From: Pseudomonas citrullilanati
GTDB lineage: Bacteria > Pseudomonadota > Gammaproteobacteria > Pseudomonadales > Pseudomonadaceae
NCBI RefSeq assembly: GCF_030580855.1
Contig: NZ_JAUQOP010000008.1
Coordinates: forward strand, 1-64,000
Direction: 5' to 3'
DNA length: 64,000 bases
This document shows positions 9,358 to 18,122 of the stretch, piece by piece. Under the pieces are notes generated by a model. It ran no database searches, was not told where the DNA came from, and was given only the letters and a program-made list of their open reading frames with translations. Both the position numbers and the translations under genes were made by a program. Every line of letters begins with the position of its first letter. The first letter of the stretch is position 1.

Positions 9358-10737
9358 TCAAGCACTCTTCGAGGCCTGGAACCAAGTCTGCTCGGCGATG
9401 GGCAAGTCGAGGGATTGGCCGCGTCCCATCGGGAAGTAGGTGAAGCCTTTGTCCGCCATGCGTTCGGGGTCGTACAGGTTGCGGCCGTCGAAAATCACCG
9501 GGGCCTTGAGCCGCTGTTGGATCAGGTTGAAATCCGGTGCCTTGAAGGCCTGCCATTCGGTGCAAATGACCAGTGCGTCGGCGCCCGGCAACACCGATTC
9601 CGGCGTGCCCATCAACATCAGCTTCGATTCGTTGGGGTAGAGCAACTGGGTCTGTTGCATGGCTTCGGGGTCAAACGCGCGGACGCTGGCACCGGCCGCC
9701 CAGAGGGATTCGAGCAGGGTGCGGCTCGGCGCGTCGCGCATGTCGTCGGTGTTGGGCTTGAAGGCCAGGCCCCACAGCGCGAAGGTCTTGCCGCGCAAGT
9801 CGCCCTTGTAGAAGGCAGTGATGCGTTCGAACAGCTTGTGTTTCTGCCGCCGGTTGATCGATTCCACCGCTTGCAGCAGGTCGCTGGAGCAATGGACCTG
9901 CTCGGCGCTGTGGATCAGCGCTCGCATGTCCTTGGGGAAGCACGAGCCGCCGTAGCCGCAGCCCGGGTAGATGAAGTGATAGCCGATGCGCGAGTCGGCG
10001 CCGATGCCCAGGCGCACCGATTCGATGTCGGCCCCCAGGTGCTCGGCCAGCTCCGCGATCTGGTTGATGAAGCTGATCTTGGTCGCCAGCATGCCGTTGG
10101 CGGCGTATTTGGTCAGCTCGGCGCTGCGCAGGTCCATGAACAGCACCCGGTCGTGGTTGCGATTGAACGGGGCGTACAGGTCGCGCATGGTGGCGCGCAC
10201 TTCATCGCGTTCGCAGCCGATCACGATGCGGTCCGGCCGTCGGCAATCGGCCACCGCCGAGCCTTCCTTGAGAAATTCCGGGTTGGACACGATATCGAAC
10301 TGCAGCAAGCGCCCGGCCTTGAGCAGGCACTTGTCGATGTGGGCCCGCAAGAGGTCACCGGTGCCCACCGGCACGGTGGATTTTTCCACCACGATGAGCG
10401 GCTGCTCCCGGTACCGGGCAACGGCCTCGCCAACGGCCATGACCTGGCTCAGGTCGGCCGAGCCATCGTCCCGCGAAGGCGTGCCCACGGCAATGAACAG
10501 CACCTGGCCATGCTGCACGGCCAGCGCCTCGTCGCCGGTGAAATGCAGGCGTCCGGCCTCCAGCCCCTCGCGCACTAGCGCCGCCAGGCCGGGCTCGAAG
10601 ATGCTCACCTGGCCTTGGCGCAATTGGTCGACCTTTTGCTCGTCGACGTCCATGCACACCACGTCGTGACCGACCTCGGCCAGGACGGCGGCCTGCACCA
10701 AGCCTACGTAACCACTTCCGAATACACTGATTTTCAT
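9358..10737 (-). CDS. ugd: UDP-glucose 6-dehydrogenase
   Basis: The 459-residue cytosolic enzyme oxidises UDP-glucose to UDP-glucuronate with two NAD+, feeding exopolysaccharide or lipid A sugar synthesis. The Rossmann motif GSGYVG is at residues 7-12. NPEFLKEGSAV and the catalytic cysteine in YPGCGYGGSCFPKD (about residue 264) are present, which separates it from a simple hydroxyacid dehydrogenase. The ATG at 10737 follows AGGGAG; a longer frame upstream reads into non-coding DNA. It appears monocistronic, with no adjacent polysaccharide genes. Confidence 0.92.
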   Translation of the reverse strand: MKISVFGSGYVGLVQAAVLAEVGHDVVCMDVDEQKVDQLRQGQVSIFEPGLAALVREGLEAGRLHFTGDEALAVQHGQVLFIAVGTPSRDDGSADLSQVMAVGEAVARYREQPLIVVEKSTVPVGTGDLLRAHIDKCLLKAGRLLQFDIVSNPEFLKEGSAVADCRRPDRIVIGCERDEVRATMRDLYAPFNRNHDRVLFMDLRSAELTKYAANGMLATKISFINQIAELAEHLGADIESVRLGIGADSRIGYHFIYPGCGYGGSCFPKDMRALIHSAEQVHCSSDLLQAVESINRRQKHKLFERITAFYKGDLRGKTFALWGLAFKPNTDDMRDAPSRTLLESLWAAGASVRAFDPEAMQQTQLLYPNESKLMLMGTPESVLPGADALVICTEWQAFKAPDFNLIQQRLKAPVIFDGRNLYDPERMADKGFTYFPMGRGQSLDLPIAEQTWFQASKSA

Positions 10738-10879
10738 GGCGGACTCCCTGGACCATTGCGAGCGGGCAGACGGGCACATCCAGCGAGTCGCCGCCGTGCG
10801 CTGGGTCCAGATTAAGTCCGGGATGTTGCAATTCACTGACAGCCAGGCTGCCAGGGGTGACGTCGGGTGGGGCGGCCCC

Positions 10880-10905
10880 TTCGCGAGCAGGCACGCTCCC
10901 GCAGG
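10880..10905. repeat. Single REP element
   Basis: TTCGCGAGCAGGCACGCTCC is a degenerate REP between the 5' end of ugd and the 3' end of the LysR gene. The rest of 10738-10879 shows no gene and should carry the ugd promoter. Confidence 0.55.
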
Positions 10906-10906
10906 A

Positions 10907-11827
10907 TCAGCCGGCGTCCAGTTGGTATTCGGCCGGCAACCCGGCAACGAACTCGGCCACCACGTCCCGGGTCAGGCCGACGATGTCTTCCACCCGTTCC
11001 ATGCCCGCGCCCGTTCGCCAGCTGGCGACGATGTCCATCACTGACGGCAAGGGCACGCCATCCACCCGTTTCAGCGTGCCCTGGGCCAGCTCGCCCAGCA
11101 CCAGTGCCGCCGGCATGGCGCCGATGCCGAAGCCGTCGCGAACCAGGCGGGTGATCGCCGACACCGAGTTCACGCAGTTGATGCGCGGCGAGACGATATT
11201 GGCCGAGTGCAGCAGGTTGAGGATGTCCTGGTGCGGCCGGGAGTTGCGCGAAAAGGTCACGATGCGTTCCTGGGACAGGTCCTCCAGCGACGCGTAGGCT
11301 CGGTCATAGGCCGAGCCGGTGCGCACCAGCCAGTGCATCGGATAGCGCGCCAGCAGCGCGTTGCGCACGCTGTCCAGGCGTAGGATGTCGGTCTGGAAGA
11401 TGATGTCCTGGTAACCCTTCTCCAGTTGCGAGCAGAGGTTGCTCGCGGTGTCGGCCGAGAGTTCGATCTCCAGCGCCGGGTAAGCGTCCATCAGGCGGGT
11501 CACCAGGGGGCTGAGCCAGGTATGAATGACCGTGTCCATGGCGCCGATGCGAATCCGCCCGCGCACCTGGCGCGGGTCCTGGATCACCGCCTTCATGCTT
11601 TGCATCGTGTCCATGATGCGCTCGGCGTATTCCAGCACCCGCTGGCCTTCGGAGGTCAGCGACACGCCCTTGGCGTCACGCACGAACAGGCGCACGCCCA
11701 TCTCATCTTCCAGGGCGGCGATGCGGCTGGAGACGGAAGCCTGGGTGGTGAACAGTTTTTCCGCCGTCAGGCGAAAACTCTTCAGGCGCGCGACCCAGAC
11801 GAAGGTTTCAAGAAACTTGATGTTCAC
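10907..11827 (-). CDS. LysR-family transcriptional regulator (paralogue 1)
   Basis: The 306-residue protein has an N-terminal winged helix (about residues 1-60: FLETFVWVARLKSFRLTAEK, then TTQASVSSRIAALE) and a periplasmic-binding-like effector domain with MDTVIHTWLSPL. A GTG at 11827 with AAGGA upstream was chosen because the open frame beyond it would overlap the preceding gene. It follows the SnoaL-like gene by 22 bases on the same strand, so it probably ends a three-gene operon with the DUF1445 gene. It is strikingly similar along its length to the LysR protein at 13340, which suggests duplication. Confidence 0.85.
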   Translation of the reverse strand: MNIKFLETFVWVARLKSFRLTAEKLFTTQASVSSRIAALEDEMGVRLFVRDAKGVSLTSEGQRVLEYAERIMDTMQSMKAVIQDPRQVRGRIRIGAMDTVIHTWLSPLVTRLMDAYPALEIELSADTASNLCSQLEKGYQDIIFQTDILRLDSVRNALLARYPMHWLVRTGSAYDRAYASLEDLSQERIVTFSRNSRPHQDILNLLHSANIVSPRINCVNSVSAITRLVRDGFGIGAMPAALVLGELAQGTLKRVDGVPLPSVMDIVASWRTGAGMERVEDIVGLTRDVVAEFVAGLPAEYQLDAG

Positions 11828-11849
11828 GGGAGGCGGTTCCTTGGAAGGG

Positions 11850-12410
11850 TCATGGCCGTCGCCCACGGCGCAGGTGTTCCGCATTGGCCAGGTAACGGAT
11901 CACGTCTTCGAGCTCGCCCAGGCCCGGTACGTCGCCCAAGGCGGCTTCAACGGCACACCAGGGATACTCCAGCCGTGAAACCCAGGCCATGACCGACGGC
12001 AGGTCGGCGGATGGCAGGGTTTTCATGTGCTCGAGCGTGATGACCAGGCGCTCGGCAAGCCCCGACCGGGGATTGAACTGCCAGTCATACGCGCCACAGC
12101 CGACCCGGGCCTCGCCGCTGGCCTTGTCCGACATCGCCACCAGCCATGGGCACTGGAACGCCTGGGCATCCGCTGCCGGTGGAGGCCCCAGGCAGAAGGT
12201 GTAGATATTCTCGAAGGCCTGGCCGAAGCGACTGACCAACACGTCGCCAATGGCGGCCCGGCCTTCGACATGGGCGGGAAACGAAATGGAACCGGTGCGC
12301 ACGATCATGTCGAGCACCGCATCCGTAGCGAATGCTTGCTCCAACAGGTGCGGGCGATTGCCATCCTTGGCCCTGATGTACGCTTGGATCGATCGCTGGG
12401 AGTTGTGCAT
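11850..12410 (-). CDS. SnoaL-like / NTF2-fold protein
   Basis: This 186-residue soluble protein has the layout of SnoaL-like proteins: an N-terminal helix ending in a polar start (HNSQRSIQAYIRAKDGNR), the segment LLEQAFATDAVLDM and later beta-rich sequence (GAYDWQFNPRSG, LVITLEHM). The family includes isomerases, cyclases and small-molecule binding proteins, so no reaction can be assigned. Its place between a DUF1445 enzyme and a LysR regulator suggests a shared catabolic task. The C-terminal ~40 residues are unusual for the fold. Confidence 0.6.
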   Translation of the reverse strand: MHNSQRSIQAYIRAKDGNRPHLLEQAFATDAVLDMIVRTGSISFPAHVEGRAAIGDVLVSRFGQAFENIYTFCLGPPPAADAQAFQCPWLVAMSDKASGEARVGCGAYDWQFNPRSGLAERLVITLEHMKTLPSADLPSVMAWVSRLEYPWCAVEAALGDVPGLGELEDVIRYLANAEHLRRGRRP

Positions 12411-12449
12411 CGTTGGTCCCTGTCAGGTTGAAAATGGCCTCGCCGGAGG

Positions 12450-13253
12450 CTACACGTCGCGGTTCCACAAGTCCGTCACCAGCATGCAGCCGGGTGCGTG
12501 GGTGATGCACAACGGTGGGCGCGAGGCCTGGACCACCGATTGGGGCGTCACGCCGCAGGCCCAAAATACCGGGAGCTCGTCGGCTTCGACCGGCACGGCG
12601 TCACCATAGTCCGGTACGTCGAGGGCATGGATGCCGATCAGCGACGGGTCGCCGATGTGCACCGGGGCGCCATGGACATTGGGCATACGCCCGGTGATCC
12701 GGATGGCCTGGATCGCGTCGGCAGCTTTCATCGGGCGCATGGACACGACCATTTTGCCAGAGAGGCGGGCGGTGGGGCGGGTGTCGATGTGGGTCCGGTA
12801 CATCGCGACGTTGCGGCCCAAGTCGATGTGCCGCAGGCGGATGCCGGCGTCGAGCAGGGGTTGTTCGAACGAGAACGAGCAGCCCAGGGCGAAAGCGACC
12901 AGGTCATCCCGCCACAGGTGTTCGATGTCCAGTGGCTCTTCGCTCAGTTCGCCGTGGCGATAAACCCGGTAGCGAGGCACTTCGTGACGAATGTCGATGG
13001 CCGCGCCGAGGTGGCGAAAGAACGGGTCGCCGGGCTCCGTTACATCGAGGACCGGGCAAGCCTGGCGATTGAGTGTGCAATAGCGCAGGAACTCGTTGGC
13101 CCAATCGCCGGGCAGGATCACGATATTGGCTTGCACTCGCCCCTGACCCAAGCCACTGGTATGGCCGTGGTACTGGCCGGCGGCGATGCTCTGGCGCAGG
13201 ACGAGCGGCTCGCGCTGGCGAAGCTGTTCGTAGGACAGGGCGGATTGACTCAT
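12450..13253 (-). CDS. DUF1445 family putative hydro-lyase (D-glutamate cyclase-like)
   Basis: The 267-residue protein has family hallmarks: GYAQANLVIL-type segment [13 protein letters not shown] near the start, [16 protein letters not shown] in the middle, and CGVTPQSVV with [12 protein letters not shown] at the end. Eukaryotic DGLUCY carries this domain and cyclises D-glutamate; bacterial members are annotated as putative hydro-lyases. The ATG at 13253 opens a three-gene unit with the SnoaL-like protein and LysR paralogue 1. The substrate is unknown; the nearby OprD porin could supply it. Confidence 0.75.
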   Translation of the reverse strand: MSQSALSYEQLRQREPLVLRQSIAAGQYHGHTSGLGQGRVQANIVILPGDWANEFLRYCTLNRQACPVLDVTEPGDPFFRHLGAAIDIRHEVPRYRVYRHGELSEEPLDIEHLWRDDLVAFALGCSFSFEQPLLDAGIRLRHIDLGRNVAMYRTHIDTRPTARLSGKMVVSMRPMKAADAIQAIRITGRMPNVHGAPVHIGDPSLIGIHALDVPDYGDAVPVEADELPVFWACGVTPQSVVQASRPPLCITHAPGCMLVTDLWNRDV

Positions 13254-13339
13254 CGCGGTTTCTCCAAAAGGGGCGTGCCCCCTTTTTTAGAGTGCCCGGA
13301 CGAAGGCGTCCAACAAGGAATAGTGGTACCCACGGATAA

Positions 13340-14281
13340 CTAAACGTTATGACCCTCCAGCCCCGGTGCCGCGACCATGCGCTGCGGGCCGACATCAATG
13401 GCGTATTGGCTGACCACCTGGCGGCTCATCTGGACGATGGTCTCGATCAGCTCCAGCCCCACCCCGGCGCGCCAGGAGGCGACGACGTCAAGCTGAGGCA
13501 GGGCCGTGCCGGGCTCCAGGATCATCAATTCGCCGCTGGCCAGCGGCTTGGCCACCAGGGCCGCCGGCAAGGCGCCGATGCCGAAGCCGTCGCGAATCAG
13601 CCGGGTCATGGCCGACACCGAGTTGACGCAACTGACGCGCGGTGTGCCGACGCCGTGGGCGTACAACAGGTTGAGCACATCCTGGTGCGGCCGCGAGTGT
13701 TTGACGAAGGTGATGATGCGCTCGCCTGCCATTTCCACCAGCGACGCATACGACCGGGCGTAGATCGAGTGGCTGGCGGCCACCCAGTGCATGGGATAGT
13801 GCGCCAATTCGAGGTTGCGCACGCTTTCATGGCGGACCAGGTCGGTCTGGAACACGATGTCCAGGTAACCCTTTTGCAACTGATCGCACAGGTTGCGCGC
13901 GGCATCGGCGGTGATTTCGATTTCCACGGCGGGGAAGGCCTGCATCAGCATCGACATCAAGGGGCTGAGCCACGTGTGGATCACCGTGTCCATCACCCCG
14001 ATGCGCACCAGGCCTTGTTGCGGACTGCGCGCGTCCAGCGATTGTTTCAAGGCACGCTGGACCTCGAGCATCTGCTCGGCATAGTCGAGCACCTTCACAC
14101 CCTCGGGCGTCAGCGACACCCCTCGGGAGTCCCGCACGAACAGGCGCAGGCCCAGTTCTTCCTCCAAGGACGCGATCCGGCTGGAGATCGCCGCCTGGGT
14201 ACTGAACATCTTCTCGGCGGTGAGGCTGAAGCTTTGCAGCCGGGCGACCCAGACGAAGGTTTCGAGGAATTTGAGGTTCAT
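13340..14281 (-). CDS. LysR-family transcriptional regulator (paralogue 2)
   Basis: The 313-residue LysR protein has HTH segment FLETFVWVARLQSFSLTAEK and effector-domain landmarks MDTVIHTWLSPL, SRPHQDVLNLLY and DGFGIGALPAALV that recur almost unchanged in the protein at 10907. I took the ATG at 14281 over one 42 bases upstream because the domain begins there. It is divergent from the OprD-type porin gene 257 bases away and separated from the DUF1445 gene by 86 bases, so it may control either or both. Confidence 0.85.
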   Translation of the reverse strand: MNLKFLETFVWVARLQSFSLTAEKMFSTQAAISSRIASLEEELGLRLFVRDSRGVSLTPEGVKVLDYAEQMLEVQRALKQSLDARSPQQGLVRIGVMDTVIHTWLSPLMSMLMQAFPAVEIEITADAARNLCDQLQKGYLDIVFQTDLVRHESVRNLELAHYPMHWVAASHSIYARSYASLVEMAGERIITFVKHSRPHQDVLNLLYAHGVGTPRVSCVNSVSAMTRLIRDGFGIGALPAALVAKPLASGELMILEPGTALPQLDVVASWRAGVGLELIETIVQMSRQVVSQYAIDVGPQRMVAAPGLEGHNV

Positions 14282-14343
14282 TGGGCGGGCTCTCTTGGCA
14301 CTCGTTGTTCTTATTGATTGCAATTGTTACTCCAGAACCGGCC

Positions 14344-14351
14344 GGGCAGGG
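14344..14351 (+). promoter_or_regulatory. KOPS-like motif
   Basis: GGGCAGGG on the + strand, pointing toward dif; in the LysR/OprD divergent region. Confidence 0.55.
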
Positions 14352-14538
14352 CATCAAATTTTCTTATGTCCGATCCGGCTTTTTTCCCGTTTGACGCCCT
14401 CCAAGCGCGACGCGAAGAATCCGCCCCACGACGCCGGTCACTGCGTCCGTTCCCCACGACAGCGCCTTCACAATAACAACATCGGACGCCAGCGCGATGC
14501 CCCGAACGGGTTCGTTCGCGTCCGCAAAAGGAGCCTCC

Positions 14539-15780
14539 ATGCGACAGTTCACCTCCCTCCCTCGGTTCTGCAAACCGGTCGGTACGCTACTGGGCTTGAG
14601 CCTGGCCGGAGCGCCCTGCGCCCACGCCGATTTCATCACCGACAGCAAAGGCAGCCTGGAAGCGCGCAACTTTTACTTCAATCGGGATTTCCGCCAGGCA
14701 GGTGCACGGGACAAGGCTGAAGAATGGGCGCAAGGCTTTCTGTTGCGTCTGGAATCGGGCTACACCGCAGGCACCGTGGGCTTCGGCCTGGATGCCTTGG
14801 GCATGGCCGGTTTCAAGCTCGACTCCGGCGGCGGTACGGCGGGCACCAATCTATTGCCGGCGGATTTGTCCGGTGGCTCGCAAGACCGTTATGGCGAATG
14901 GGGCCTGACCGCCAAGGTGCGCGTGTCCAACAGCACCTTGAAGCTGGGGACGTTGCAGGTCAGGGACCCGGTGGTGAGCTCCAACGACACGAGGCTGCTG
15001 CCGGGGACCTTCAAGGGAGCCCTGGCCAGCGTGCAGGAAATCGATCGGTTGAAGCTGACTGGCGGGCAACTTACACAGATCAATTTCGTCGACTCCACCG
15101 ATTACCAGGACATGACTGCCAACCGCATCGGCGGCAACAGCGACAGGTTCCAGTTCGCCGGGGCGGACTACCAATGGCTGCCGAACCTGACGACGCAATA
15201 CCGCTATGGCCAGTTGCAAGACGTCTACCAGCAGCACTTCCTGGGGTTCGTGCACACCCTGGACCTGGGGAGTGGTCACTCCCTCAAGAGTGACGTACGT
15301 TATTCGCGCAGTACCGAGGATGGCCATTTCCGCGATCTCGACAACCAGGCTTTCGGCGCCTTGTTCACCTACGGTTTCGCCGGCCACGCACTGGGCCTGG
15401 GCTACCAGCGCATGAGCGGCGACGATCCGTTTCCCTACATCAGTCGCAGCGATCCGTACCTGGTCAACTTCGTCCAGATCGGCGACTTTGCCAACATCGA
15501 CGAACGTTCGTGGCAGGCTCGCTACGACTACAACTTTGCCGCCCTGGGTATCCCGGGCCTGACGTTCATGAGTCGCTACCTGTCCGGCGACCACGTGCAA
15601 CGGGCCGCGCCGGGCGAAGGCAAGGAGTGGGAACGCAACACCGACATCGCCTATGTCGTGCAGGATGGGACATTGAAGGGCCTGGGACTGAAATGGCGCA
15701 ACGCGTCGGTGCGATCGAACTTCGGCAACGACCTGGATGAAAACCGCCTGATCGTCAGCTACACGACGACCCTCTGGTAG
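14539..15780 (+). CDS. OprD-family outer membrane porin
   Basis: The 413-residue precursor has a signal peptide (hydrophobic LLGLSLAGA, cleavage after AHA at residue 30). The mature protein opens with the OprD-family pattern DFITDSKGSLEARNFYFNRDFR and has alternating beta-strand sequence ending in an aromatic residue (TTLW). OprD porins form 18-stranded barrels taking up carboxylates, amino acids or small peptides. AAAAGGAG lies 5 bases before the ATG. It is divergent from a LysR gene and followed by a converging LysR gene. Its carboxylate preference fits the CitMHS transporter downstream, but this is inference. Confidence 0.9.
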   Translation: MRQFTSLPRFCKPVGTLLGLSLAGAPCAHADFITDSKGSLEARNFYFNRDFRQAGARDKAEEWAQGFLLRLESGYTAGTVGFGLDALGMAGFKLDSGGGTAGTNLLPADLSGGSQDRYGEWGLTAKVRVSNSTLKLGTLQVRDPVVSSNDTRLLPGTFKGALASVQEIDRLKLTGGQLTQINFVDSTDYQDMTANRIGGNSDRFQFAGADYQWLPNLTTQYRYGQLQDVYQQHFLGFVHTLDLGSGHSLKSDVRYSRSTEDGHFRDLDNQAFGALFTYGFAGHALGLGYQRMSGDDPFPYISRSDPYLVNFVQIGDFANIDERSWQARYDYNFAALGIPGLTFMSRYLSGDHVQRAAPGEGKEWERNTDIAYVVQDGTLKGLGLKWRNASVRSNFGNDLDENRLIVSYTTTLW

Positions 15781-15808
15781 GTCGTGCGAGGCAAGGGTCA
15801 GCCCGCGC

Positions 15809-16699
15809 TCAGGGGTAGTCGCGGAAAAAGACCCTGGACATCGCGATGAACTGCTCGGCGGCGGGCGACATCGCCTGGCCCGTACGGGTGATCAGGCCGA
15901 TCTGGCGGGTGACGTCCGGATGATCCACGGGGATCCTGACCAGGCCCTCCCGGCCGTCATCCGCCGATTCCGGCAACAGGCTGACGCCCAAGCCCTGGCG
16001 CACCAGCGCCAGGACCGTCGACATGTAGTTGGCCTCCAGCCCCGGCATGAGCGCGAGGTTGGCCTCGGCGAACAATTGCTCCACCCGTTCGCGAACGCTG
16101 CTGTCGCGGCCGGTGAGAATGATCGGTTGTGTGGTCAACTCGTCTGGCTTGATCGTGCGTCGCCGGGCCAGCCGATGACCGGCGGGAATGAACAGGCACA
16201 GCCGATCCTCCCACACCGTTTCAAATGCCAACCCATGGCTCGTCCGGGCGCGCACGCCGAGGCCGAAGTCCACCTCGCCGTCGCGCACCAGGCTGTCGAT
16301 GCGGCGCGCCACCACGTCCTGCAAACGGACTTCGATCCCCGGAAACTGTTCTCGGAACCGTTTCAACAGCGGCGCTAGCGCACCCGCGCACAGCGAGGGC
16401 AGGGCGGCGAGGGTGACGACGCCCCGGCGCAGCGCCGCCAGGTCCCGGGACGCATTGACGATGTTGTCCAGGTCCAGCAGCAGCTTCTCCATCGGTAGTC
16501 GATTGTTTTGCCCGGCGCTGGTCAGGCTCACGTGACGCGGGCTGCGTTCGAGCAGCGTGACGCCGAGCCAGTCTTCCAACTGTTGGATCTGCACGGTCAA
16601 CGCAGAGGGCGAGAGGTTCAGCGCGGCGGCAGCCTTGGCAAAACTGCCAGTTTGCGCCACCGCCAGGAAGGCACGGATGTGCTGGATCGAGTTTTTCAT
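15809..16699 (-). CDS. LysR-family regulator, divergent from the CitMHS operon
   Basis: The 296-residue protein has N-terminal HTH (HIRAFLAVAQTGSFAKAAAA, then SPSALTVQIQQLE) and a standard effector domain. The ATG at 16699 begins the domain; the longer upstream frame is antisense to the transporter. It is transcribed away from the transporter gene with 130 bases between the starts, the classic arrangement for a LysR activator of a catabolic operon responding to its substrate. It is much less like the two paralogues nearby than they are to each other. Confidence 0.88.
   Translation of the reverse strand: MKNSIQHIRAFLAVAQTGSFAKAAAALNLSPSALTVQIQQLEDWLGVTLLERSPRHVSLTSAGQNNRLPMEKLLLDLDNIVNASRDLAALRRGVVTLAALPSLCAGALAPLLKRFREQFPGIEVRLQDVVARRIDSLVRDGEVDFGLGVRARTSHGLAFETVWEDRLCLFIPAGHRLARRRTIKPDELTTQPIILTGRDSSVRERVEQLFAEANLALMPGLEANYMSTVLALVRQGLGVSLLPESADDGREGLVRIPVDHPDVTRQIGLITRTGQAMSPAAEQFIAMSRVFFRDYP
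16397..16404 (+). promoter_or_regulatory. KOPS-like motif
   Basis: GGGCAGGG on the + strand, inside a minus-strand LysR gene, pointing toward dif. Confidence 0.55.
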
Positions 16700-16829
16700 T
16701 TTGTTTTTCCGAATGCATGGCGCCGAACATTTCAATTTACAAGGATACCGGCCATTCCAATACTCAAGCAAAACAACAACAGCGCATTTCATCGCCACCG
16801 CGAACAGACATGCCGAACAGGACCAACCT

Positions 16830-18122
16830 ATGCTCGCCCTCCTTGGTGTCGTTACCATTCTCTGCCTGCTCATCTGCGTGATGAGTAAACGCCTGTCGCC
16901 CCTGGTCGCCTTGATCGCGTTGCCGATCATCGCCGCGCTGATCGGTGGTTTCGGCCTGCAAACCAGCGGATTCATCATCACCGGCATCAAGAACGTCGCC
17001 CCGGTGGTCGGGATGTTCGTGTTCGCGATTCTGTTCTTTGGCGTCATGACCGACGCCGGCATGCTCGACCCGATCATCGACCGCATCCTCAAGCGCGTGG
17101 GCACCCGGCCGACGCGCATCGTCATGGGCACCGCGCTGCTGGCATTGCTGGTTCACCTGGACGGTTCCGGCGCGGTGACCTTCCTGGTGACCATTCCGGC
17201 CATGCTGCCGCTGTATACGCGCCTGGGCATGGACAAGCGCATCCTCGCCTGCGTCACGGCCATGGCCGCCGGGGTCAACTTCCTGCCCTGGACCGGCCCG
17301 GTCCTGCGTTCATCGGCGGCCTTGCACGTACCCGTGGCGGATCTGTTCCAGCCGCTGATTCCCGTGCAACTCGTCGGCCTGGCCTTCGTGTTCGCCTGTG
17401 CCTGGTGCCTGGGCCGGCGGGAAGAAAAACGCCTGGGGCTGGGCGCCGGGGCAACGGTCGAGGTGATACCGCAACGGGTGCTGACCGAGGCCGAGCTCGC
17501 CCTGCGCAAGCCGCGCCTGTTCTGGCTCAACCTGATACTGACCGTGGTGGTGATGGGCGTGATGATCGCCGGGGTGGTCGATCCGGTGGTGATGTTCATG
17601 CTCGGCACGGTCCTGGCGTTGTGCATCAACTACCCGAACGTCGATGCCCAGCGCGCCCGCATCGACGCCCATGCGAAAACCGCCCTGACGATGGCGAGCA
17701 TTCTCCTGGCCGCCGGCGTGTTCACCGGGATCATGCAGGGCAGTGGCATGCTCAAGGCCATGGCCGAGGTGGCGGTGGCGCAGATTCCCGCCGGGCACGG
17801 CAAGCTGATCCCGATGGTCGTGGGCTTCATCTCCATGCCCCTGAGCCTGTTGTTCGACCCTGACTCCTTCTATTTCGGCGTGATGCCGGTGGTGGCCGAA
17901 GTCGGACGCGCCCTGGGTGTCGATCCGCTGCAAGTCGCCCAGGCCTCGTTGCTGGGTGTGCACACCACCGGCTTCCCGGTCAGCCCGTTGACCCCGGCCA
18001 CGTTCCTGCTGGTGGGCCTGTGCAAGATCGAATTGGCCGATCACCAACGCTTCACCATTCCCTTTCTGTTCGCCGCCTCGGTGCTGATGACCGTGACGGC
18101 GCTGCTCATTGGAGTCTTCTGA
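16830..18122 (+). CDS. CitMHS-family carboxylate:cation symporter
   Basis: The 430-residue inner membrane protein has about 12 hydrophobic segments. LLVHLDGSGAVTFLVTIPAMLPLYTRL and the repeat-like SLLFDPDSFYFGVMPVV with HTTGFPVSPLTP match the citrate-metal/H+ symporter (CitMHS) family, whose relatives carry citrate, tricarballylate and similar acids. GAACAGGA precedes the ATG at 16830. The next gene starts directly after the TGA, so translation is likely coupled. The substrate is not citrate for certain: the AtuA-type partner genes are not citrate enzymes. Confidence 0.85.
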   Translation: MLALLGVVTILCLLICVMSKRLSPLVALIALPIIAALIGGFGLQTSGFIITGIKNVAPVVGMFVFAILFFGVMTDAGMLDPIIDRILKRVGTRPTRIVMGTALLALLVHLDGSGAVTFLVTIPAMLPLYTRLGMDKRILACVTAMAAGVNFLPWTGPVLRSSAALHVPVADLFQPLIPVQLVGLAFVFACAWCLGRREEKRLGLGAGATVEVIPQRVLTEAELALRKPRLFWLNLILTVVVMGVMIAGVVDPVVMFMLGTVLALCINYPNVDAQRARIDAHAKTALTMASILLAAGVFTGIMQGSGMLKAMAEVAVAQIPAGHGKLIPMVVGFISMPLSLLFDPDSFYFGVMPVVAEVGRALGVDPLQVAQASLLGVHTTGFPVSPLTPATFLLVGLCKIELADHQRFTIPFLFAASVLMTVTALLIGVF

